Shown here piece by piece: positions 56,486-64,000 of a DNA stretch of 64,000 nt. The position numbers were made by a program, and so were the translations under genes. The notes beneath the pieces were generated by a model, which saw only the letters and a list, made by a program, of their open reading frames with translations, did not search any database and was not told where the DNA came from. Every line of letters begins with the position of its first letter. Within the stretch, counting starts at the first letter, position 1. Source of the DNA: Notospermus geniculatus (taxonomy: Eukaryota > Nemertea > Pilidiophora > Heteronemertea > Lineidae); assembly GCA_002633025.1 (NCBI GenBank), contig NMRB01000004.1, positions 519,986 through 583,985 on the forward strand, written 5' to 3'.

Positions 56486-57003
56486 GGGGTAAGATCAGTA
56501 GCTGGTTCCATCTTTGGTACCGGTAACTTCATTTTTTGTTCCCAACAGCCCAAGAAATATCCAAAACTGGCACTACAAATCACAAATTATGGAGGTAATC
56601 CTGCATGCTTTAGCATTCATACGTAAGTGTTGAAACGTACAATAGGGACTTCCGGCAAAGCCCCGTATCGTCGATCCGTATCACGTATGACGTATGACTT
56701 TAATGGAAAATGCATTAGCCCGATACGTCATACGTAATACGGACCGACGATACGGAGCTTTGCCGGAAGTCCCTAATATGTGTATAAATCACTTTACAAT
56801 ACTGAACATGCATCATTGTAAATTGATACTGCGGTGACAATTACAAGCATTTCGTTAGAAACCAAGACCTATACGTGTATATGTTATAACCGTTCTTTTC
56901 ATCCATATCTTTGCAAAACAGCATGGGTGTGGTGTTGCATATTGTAATGCAACTTCTGAATTCCTAGCTTTAATAGTACTAGCACATTCAGCTTGACAAC
57001 AAC
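56486..57003. other. Intergenic stretch between GPCR genes 11 and 12
   Basis: It contains one foldback element (56644-56774). The upstream module of the other genes is not recognisable before gene 12. Confidence 0.5.
56644..56774. repeat. Foldback element AGGGACTTCCGGCAAAG
   Basis: AGGGACTTCCGGCAAAGCCC with CGTATCGTCGATCCGTAT pairs with GTCCGTATTACGTATGACG-type right-arm sequence ending CTTTGCCGGAAGTCCCT. AAT lies directly outside both ends, a possible target duplication. Nearly the whole 131 bp folds back. Confidence 0.8.
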
Positions 57004-58091
57004 ATGGAGACGTTCATGACGACGATGGATTTTTCATCTGAAGAATTTCCCCTCGCTTCGGAGATTTTACGTTCGGTTGTCCGCTTCAGCAGCAGATATC
57101 TCCCCGGCGTAGTAATTACCCTCGGCATTTTAGGCAATATTCTATCGATGATTGTGTTCTTGCGTTGTAAGCGGACAGATCTGGTGACTGTTACGTACCT
57201 CGCACCCCTGACGGCCGCCGACTTCATCACACTCTTATACGGGGCATACTCTTGGATAGTGACAGGTGTGCTGGAGATACCAATGGACTTCTTCCATGAT
57301 AAGAACTTCACAATCGGTGCCGACATTTTATGCAAGATAATTGGCTTCATATACCGCTCATCGTCTTGTTCGTCATCGTACCTCATAGTGTTGTTTTCCT
57401 TCTCGAAAGATGCATCGGGGTATGGCGACCGATGCAAGTCCATCTACTTTTCACGAAAACGCACCGGATAAGGTTAATATTAACAGTAGTTAGTATATTA
57501 TTTTTGCTAAACTTAATGTCAATAATATATTTTCGCATATACGAATTTGGAAGAAATTCGGTGTGCTTCTATTATATGCCTGATTTTTCAAACTTGCACA
57601 AGTTTTTAGTCGCCGAAATTATGGATCACGTGATTCCTCTTATACTTCCCTGCGTCTTTATAATAACCTTAAGTGTCGGTATCATCTCAGGCCTCTGGAG
57701 AGCAAGAAAAGAAGCTAAAGCAGTCACAAAAACAGTGAGAAAAGATTATAACAGTTCGGTGAGTTTATTATTCGTATGCCTGCTCTACATTATAAGTACT
57801 GTCCCTTTCGCAGTTGTTTGGACCTACTGTAACTATTTTTCTTATATCGTAGGTGAATGGCCCGGCCATTCTGACCAAGAGGTGGAGACGCTCATGATGA
57901 TGGGATATTTCACAACGTCTTTCTTAATGATGAACTACAGTTTCAATTTCCTCATCTACGCGTGTACTTTGAAGATATACAGACAAGAATTGCACGCAAT
58001 GGTGAACAGTTGCCGGCGATTGCATTCAGGTGGTGATTTTTTTCGCCGGTTTAAAAACGTGCGGATGGATTTGCTTGCATTGTGCTGCTGA
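57004..58091 (+). pseudogene. Divergent GPCR gene 12 with a two-base frameshift
   Basis: The most divergent array member, about 361 codons in two overlapping frames. 57004-57471 covers the N-terminus to the end of TM3 (GILGNILSMIVFLRCKR, LTAADFITLL, a possible N-glycosylation site NFT before TM3). 57330-58091 covers LERCIGVWRP to the C-terminus (TVPFAVVW in TM6, NYSFNFLIYACTLKIYRQE in TM7). The break is two extra T at about 57400 in TTTTCCTTCTCGAAAGATGC. All functional positions otherwise remain, so this is either a young pseudogene or an assembly error in a T/C run. Its ECL3 (VGEWPGHS) is of the short type, suggesting that subfamily A is ancestral. The tail is longer and basic (FFRRFKNVRMD). 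Confidence 0.85.
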
Positions 58092-58219
58092 GCATAAAGC
58101 TCGTAGCACAGACTTAGTGAGATCATCTCTTGAGCCATGTATGAGTGCTACATCTGTCTCTCCGAGTTTTATTCCTCGACACGACTCATGGCAGACACGA
58201 TTTGGATGTGTGCTGCTAT

Positions 58220-58406
58220 CTTTAGGAACGTATCCTCGGAAAAAATCTCGCTTGGTCTTCCTTCGTTACAAGCGAAAGGTTTTGATGACAATGAGGTACC
58301 TTACCCCCTCGTCGTGGCCGACCTCAGCACACTTCTGCATGGCGTCTACTCTTGGCTGATTACAGGAGTCCTCGAACGGCGGAATTTGTTCTTTATCGAT
58401 AACTGA
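58220..58406 (+). pseudogene. GPCR relic covering ICL1 to ECL1
   Basis: VFLRYKRKVLMTMRYLTP in one frame continues as VVADLSTLLHGVYSWLITGVLERRN in another, matching ICL1-TM2-ECL1 of the array genes with frameshifts between. TM1 is barely recognisable upstream and nothing follows after about 58406. A decayed thirteenth copy. Confidence 0.75.
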
Positions 58407-59054
58407 CAATTTGATAAATGATATATTTTGTATCAAACAGTTGGAAAATGTTTGATATCTCTTTGATGATACTGCATGCATGGAGTGTGTCCACGGGGTT
58501 GCAAGAGCGACACTCAGCGACTGAGTTGCAACCTCATATGACACACCACCGTACGTACATTTCTACAGCGCCTGGGAAAGCACAATTTCTGGCTGAAGTG
58601 GCTGAAGAGATTCAGTAAACTAATGAAAGAAAGTGAGTATACTAATAGTCATTCAAAAATCAATGGCAAACTCATCTTACACTTCTACGACAAAGTTTCG
58701 ACAAAACGCCAAATTATCAAAAAACAATGGAGTTATTTGCATACATGTATACGTTTTGGATCATTTTTCGAGCTGCATGTAGAGAGTGCCTTTTGGTGTC
58801 GTTGCCTTCGTGACACTAGAGTTACCAAAGCCAACATCAAGGAAAGGCATTTGGCCAAGTTTTTCGATTCACTTTGATGAACAGATAGACACTCGTTTGC
58901 CTATCGCTCGAGACCAGGCGACCTTTGGTGCGGAAATTCGTTTAAAGGTCATCGAAGTCTAATTTTAATCATGATTTTAACTTTTCTTTGCTACAATTAA
59001 TGACGCCGTAAGATCAAACGCACTTTTTGATCGAATCTTTAGTTTGAGTTACTC
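58407..59054. other. Gene-free stretch after the GPCR array
   Basis: Short frames (58418-58618, 58623-58877, plus) are unrecognised. It does not contain the missing parts of the 58220-58406 relic. Confidence 0.5.
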
Positions 59055-60488
59055 AGAGCCAACGTCCTAAGGTGCATTCACCCTGACATGGTACGATATC
59101 ATCGAACATGAAAAGGGGAATTAACAAGTAATCTGGTACAGCGCTACTGCAATCATTTCGAGTCAGAGATCTGATTTCATTGCGATAATGTTTTGTGCCA
59201 CATTGGGCTTCTACTGCAAATTACAGCAACTTACTGCCTGGTATACGGCGAAAGCACTTGAATATGCTTATTACTCGAGATCTGTATAACGGTATTGTGA
59301 GGCCATATATAATGAAATTGACACAGTAGTTGATGAGACTGAATTGGTGAAGGAAATTCGAGACGAGCTTCAGAAAGGCCCTCCAGTTTTCCTCTCCTTC
59401 GCCTTGGGAGGCAAACAGAAGATAGGTGAACATTGACCTTGACCTTGAGTTTTCTTTTTTTAACTGAGTGACCTATGACCCCTGTTTGAAATGTAACTGC
59501 TAACTATTGGAATGGTCTCAGAGTCAAGATAAAACAGTCTCTAAACTATTTATTGACTAACAATTTGAAACTTTGGTTCAGATTCGATTTTTCTCTGATC
59601 ATTCATGAAGTTACCTGACAAACTTCAAAATGAACTGTGGGGTAAATTCAGAGATATTGGAGGAGATTTACCACAATTGCCAGGAGCTCTTATCTGAATA
59701 AATAATGAGAAGCCATTACCATATTGCTGGCATCTCCTCCTTTTATAGTCCCCCTACAGGTCTAAATCTCGATAGAAGACAAATTGACCTTGAGTTTTAT
59801 TTTGGCACAGTGATCAATCGTTCCCCCAGCAAAATGTGTGATTATTGGATAGATTATCTCCAGCTGACAGAAATAGCGACATAGTAATCTATCATTTTGT
59901 AAGGCAAACAAATTTTGTATGTTCCGCCTGAAGTATCAATTCAAGGTGATGGAAGATTTAATAGACAAATAGACAAAATTGCTTGATTTTTATTTGTATG
60001 ACATGATCTAAAGGCATCCGATTCCCCACCTTGGGTAACTGTTAACCTTCACTGCCAAGGCCAATTTTGTCGGAAATAAAACAAAAATGTCAAAAATAAC
60101 TTAAAGTTCACCTGTAACCCGTAACAGAGGCCCTCATTTCAAAGGTGTCAGTGAACGCTTTCAAATGAATACCTTTGACAAGTTTCTGTCGGTTAGTAGG
60201 TTTATTATTTTTTTAATAAAATTACTACCGGCTGTGAAATGGTATAAACACAGTTCTATACATCCCCGGATCCCATCCTGTGCACTGAAGACGAATGTTA
60301 CAAAGTACAAGCGTACCCTCTGCTTGGAGAAAGAAATCACTGTTTTTAGGTTCGTTACATGAAAACAATCTCCCAGCAGCTAAACCTTATTCCGCGGGGA
60401 CCGTCACCTCTTCCACTCTTATTGATTACCCGGAGAAGACGCAAGAGGAATCTATTGACGCTCAGCGAGGGTGACCGATGTATCATCA
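59055..60488 (+). repeat. Tandem duplication, unit 1
   Basis: It starts CAGAGCCAACGTCCTAAGG and ends GATGTATCATCAT. Unit 2 (60489-61697) repeats it in the same orientation but lacks about 480 bp (59290-59770, replaced by about 80 unrelated bases) and carries a MITE insertion. Unit 1 contains the minus-strand GPCR relic. Confidence 0.8.
59221..59433 (-). pseudogene. Minus-strand GPCR C-terminal fragment (TM7 and helix 8)
   Basis: A 70-codon minus-strand frame contains FSLINYCVNFIIYGLTIPLY followed by a basic helix-8 region and CFRRI. FSLINY and NF-x-IY match TM7 of array genes 3-5 (FSLINYSFNFLIY). No TM1-TM6 is recognisable upstream on this strand, so it is a relic or the last exon of a related receptor in the opposite orientation. 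The 3' end of the same sequence is duplicated at about 60655-60700 without the TM7 part. Confidence 0.55.
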
Positions 60489-61697
60489 TCAGAGCCAACG
60501 TCCTAAGGTGCATTCACCCTGACATGGTACGATATCATCGAACATGAAAAGGGGAATTAACAAGTAATCTGGTACAGCGCTGCTGCAATCATTTCGACTC
60601 AGAGATCTGATTTCATGATGATAATGTTTTGTGCCACATTGGGCTTCTGCTTCAAATTACAGCAGCTTACTGCCTGGCATACGGCGAAAGCACTTGAATT
60701 TCGTCAGCAGTAGGCCTACACAAGCTCATTGCGAAATATCCCTGATAAATGTCATCGTCATGAGCGATTTGCTTTCTTAAACCTCGATAGAAGACAAACT
60801 GACCTTGAGTTTTCTACTGGCACAGTGATCAATCGTTCCCCCAGCAAAATGTGTGATTATTGGATAGATTATCTCCAGCTGACAGAAATAGCGACATAGT
60901 AATCTATCATTTTGTAAGGCAAACAAATTTTGTATGTTCCGCCTGAAGTATCAATTCAAGGTGATGGAAGATTTAATAGACAAATAGACAAAATTGCTTG
61001 ATTTTTATTTGTATGACATGATCTAAAGGCATCCGATTCCCCACCTTGGGTAACTGTTAACCTTCACTGCCAAGGCCAATTTTGTCGGAAATAAAACAAA
61101 AATGTCAAAAATAACTTAAAGTTCACCTGTCATGCCTGTAACCCGTAAAGCCTAGTTTATACTTCGACGCACGACCATCGGCGTCCGACGCGCGATCAAA
61201 ATCTGGACACCGACCTAATGAAGTAGGCTTATGTCGGCGTACAGATTTTGATCGTGCGTCGGACGCCGATGGTCTTGCGTCGAAGTAGGCCTATAAACTA
61301 GGCTTAACAGAGGCCCTCATTTCAAAGGTCTCAGTGAACGCTTTCAAATGAATACCTTTGACAGAGTTTCTGTCGGTTAGTAGGTTTATTATTTTTTTAA
61401 TAAAATCAGGGGAAAATTACTACCGGCTGTGAAATGGTAAAGAAATAAACACAGGTCTATATTCCCCGGATCCCATCCTGTGCACTGAAGACGAATGTTA
61501 CAAAGTACAAGCGTACCCTCTGCTTGGAGAAAGAAATCACTGTTTTTAGGTTCGTTACATCATGACATGAAAACAATCTCCCAGCAGCTAAACCTTATTC
61601 CGCGGGGACCCGCGTCACCTCTACCACTCTTATTGATTACCCGGAGAAGACGCAAGAGGAATCTATTGACGCTCAGCGAGGGTGACCGATGTATCAT
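60489..61697 (+). repeat. Tandem duplication, unit 2
   Basis: Second copy of 59055-60488, with an internal deletion and a 156-bp MITE insertion at 61149-61304. A frame open in both units (60359-60547 and part of 61495-61830, starting MKTISQQLNLIPRG) has no recognisable domain. Confidence 0.8.
61149..61304. mobile_element. PIF/Harbinger-like MITE, 156 bp, with TAA target duplication
   Basis: Termini AGCCTAGTTTAT and ATAAACTAGGCT are inverted, and the arms extend through TTCGACGCACGACCATCGGC and its complement. TAA flanks both ends (61146-61148 and 61305-61307). The sister unit has the uninterrupted target CCCGTAACAGAGG at 60118-60130 with a single TAA. The ends and target duplication are thus read directly from the empty site. 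Its outermost AGCCTAG is shared with 35637-35857. Confidence 0.85.
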
Positions 61698-64000
61698 CAC
61701 TATTCATTCATCATTCTACAACAACTTCCGACGACAACGGAACCAGAACGACAATCGCGCTCATCTAGAGAATCCAACTCTGATGATGGAACCCGTCATT
61801 AGCAAGTTCTTTACTTGTACTAGATATTGACTAGGGCTTAATTCACAAAGCCTCCTTTGGATTTGTGATATCTTTCATCCCTCGTGACGAAGGGGGAGGA
61901 AAACAAGGCGATACCGAACCGAAAGTTACGGAGCTACATTGTGAATGAAGTCCCTACGCTACAGATCTACGATTTAATCTGCTTATGTTTTCCCTTTACT
62001 TGTGTGGTTCTTCAAGTTCCAGCTCAGGGACATTATACACAAAACCCTCGTAACTTCATGAGTACGCAATCCTTTGTTAGGCTGAGAACGCATCCACAAG
62101 GGAGGTCGCAAATGAACAAGTTTACTTACTACGTTAAGTTTAGAATGCTTTGTGAATAAAGGTCCCAGGACACTTCATGCTTGTCTTACAAACCTGAGCC
62201 CCAGCTCATTCAATATCCTTTGATATTTTTTGAAACAAGAGCAACGCAGAGCGCGGCATGCCCCCGACCACTTTCCAAGATAACTGACGGAAGCCGAATT
62301 CAAGATGGCCACCACAGCCGCCATCTTGGAGTAATGGAGAGGAATAGTGCTGGTCAACGAGAGGAACCCCGTCATAGAGACCCATCCTCACGAAAAATTT
62401 CAAGCAGCTCGCTGAAGCGTTCTAAAGATAATGCCCCGAGGACTTCAGAGGTCGGAGGGCGGGTAAAATAGAATGTTAAACATTCGCTCCCATAAAGGAT
62501 TTAACAGCTGTTGCGGATACTTTTTTAGGTGAGCTAAAATTTAAAATCCGTGTCACCAAAAAAAACAACTGCCTCGCGGAAGGAGGTAACATTAATAAAA
62601 ACACTAATAAAAAGTCGACGTGAATGTGTCAGCAAACTAAGCTAATGATAAAGAGCTAGCTTGTTAAATTTGATATCGTAGTGGAATACGTGGGGGTTTC
62701 ACAACTAAGCAACTCTTGGCAGGTAGGGACCTTCTATTTGCTGGAAGACGTCCGCTAAAACAGCTCAGTATGGGCAAATTTCGAATTCGTATCGTTCGCT
62801 TAGTAACCTTTCGGAGCACAGGAGCAAAGAAAATCTGATTGGTAAATTGCATTACCGAGACACGCAACCATACAATATGCTGGAGTCCTGAAAGGATTCC
62901 CTTGGAGTCGTTTCCATACATTGAATAAAGCCTAATTTATTGATCACTGAAAGAGGTGGATCTCATTTGGTACATTGAACACAACCAAACCTTGTAAAAA
63001 TAATTTTGCCATATTTCGGACGGTCGTGCACTTCATTAAGCATAACACAGTACATGTATGTCATGGAAACGACGGCAAAAGACTGCAATGCCGTAAAAAT
63101 ATTTTTCTGTAAATGTTTCAGAGCGTTTTCGACGTCAGCACTACCCTGCAAATATTTTAGCAAGCCGTCATATTTTGTCATACGGCTTTCACGTCCACCC
63201 ACTTTGTGATAACCTCGAGAGTAACAGCCATCTACTTCGTTTGAAAACTTATAATGGACCTAGTCTCGTGTATAATGAACATTTTTAAAGGATATAAGTC
63301 AGCTGTGTTGTGTTCAGCAAGAGGAAGGGATGACCAAACTGAAATTACGAGCATGATGAGCAGTTAAAAGCTTCTTTGCCGCAGGTCTCCCTTGATAGTT
63401 TCCCAGCCTGTGATCGATACATCCAATTTCATGTCATTCAAAGAACGAGCGGGAGATCAATTACTGAATGTTCATGACAAATATGAACAAATTGAAGGGA
63501 TCAAGGAACACGTTAGTGGAATCGACAGTTCCAGTTAATTGAAAGGACAATCAAAGGCGTGTCAGTTGTCTGGGAGACTCCGGGGAGTCTCTTCAGTTTT
63601 CTAGTGGCATTGAGTCAAAATTGAGAGATGCGGGAGATAAGGAACAAGCGACGATAACAACTTTATCGAACCATGTCCCATGGCGGGTTCTACCACCATA
63701 AACAAATTTCCGCCGATCTACTTTTGATATTACATGTATTAACATCAAAAGAGGATAACGGCCAACGAAAAAAATGAGGAAAGGGATTAAAATCTACTCT
63801 CTGAAGTGTTCCTTTGACGATAAGTCTAAGAAACTGACGGGGAAGAATCATCAAACGTCAAGGTTGCGAATGACGCAACAGATGAACATGAACTTTATGA
63901 ACTTTGTGGAAGGCGCAATATTATAGATGGCGCTGCGATCAATGTTACCGAATGACGTCACTTTTAGTGTCGAGGTTTCGTTCTGGGCCACGACGAAGCG
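61698..64000. other. Gene-free stretch to the window end
   Basis: It contains an inverted-repeat pair (CTTAATTCACAAAGCC near 61838 and GCTTTGTGAATAAAGGTCC near 62147) that may bound a short element related to sequence at 13051-13115. Frames of up to 111 codons are unrecognised. No RNA gene seen. Confidence 0.4.

Noticed and set aside
1-64000. tRNA, rRNA, snRNA genes and CRISPR arrays
   Set aside because: No convincing tRNA A/B-box arrangement, ribosomal or snRNA core was recognised by eye, and no regularly spaced direct repeats with unique spacers exist. A covariance-model scan would be needed to exclude small RNAs.

Overview
This window is animal genomic DNA, not bacterial. It has long gene-free stretches, many foldback and terminal-inverted-repeat (TIR) elements, minisatellites, microsatellites and runs of N. 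The recognisable genes form one tandem array of rhodopsin-class seven-transmembrane receptors (GPCRs). Short words such as ACATGTAC and TAGGCCTAC are frequent, allelic-looking divergence is high, and the receptor family is an intronless lineage-specific expansion. Together these suggest a highly heterozygous marine invertebrate, perhaps an echinoderm, hemichordate or amphioxus. The species is an inference and is not proven by the sequence.

Layout. 1-37.4 kb is repeat-rich and gene-poor. It holds a 1.06-kb direct repeat (387-1441 and 13754-14813), a roughly 72-bp minisatellite (9.3-9.6 kb) and more than a dozen short foldback elements of MITE type. Three head-to-tail near-duplicates each have exactly one N at the junction (16975, 26714, 31136); these look like unmerged or allelic contig ends. 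Two weak protein signals lie here: an unrecognised reading frame at about 16.5-17.56 kb on the minus strand, and a possible CUB-like fragment at about 32.2-32.6 kb on the minus strand.

37.4-58.4 kb is the GPCR array, all on the plus strand. Complete single-exon genes are numbered 1 (39168), 2 (40861), 3 (42532), 4 (44331), 5 (46177), 6 (48870) and 11 (55445). Broken members are 7 (internal 311-bp duplication), 8 (5' fragment), 9 (one-base frameshift), 10 (5' fragment) and 12 (two-base frameshift, most divergent), plus a relic at 58.2-58.4 kb. A C-terminal receptor relic on the opposite strand follows at 59.2-59.4 kb. The array grew by duplication of a multigene block: 37.43-47.26 kb (genes 1-5) corresponds to 47.55-54.36 kb (genes 6-9). 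G-rich and palindromic satellite-like DNA lies exactly at the boundary between the blocks. Almost every copy carries the same roughly 100-bp upstream module 240-300 bp before the ATG, so the copies probably share a promoter.

58.4-64 kb is again repeat-rich. A tandem duplication (59.05-60.49 / 60.49-61.70 kb) contains a MITE in one copy and its empty target site in the other, which fixes the element ends and a 3-bp TAA target duplication.

The receptors keep the GPCR fold markers: Asn in TM1, LAVAD in TM2, the TM3-ECL2 cysteine pair and Pro in TM6. They have ERC in place of DRY and NFLIY in place of NPxxY. Differences between copies concentrate in the extracellular loops, as expected of chemosensory-type receptors. 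No ligand can be named from sequence.
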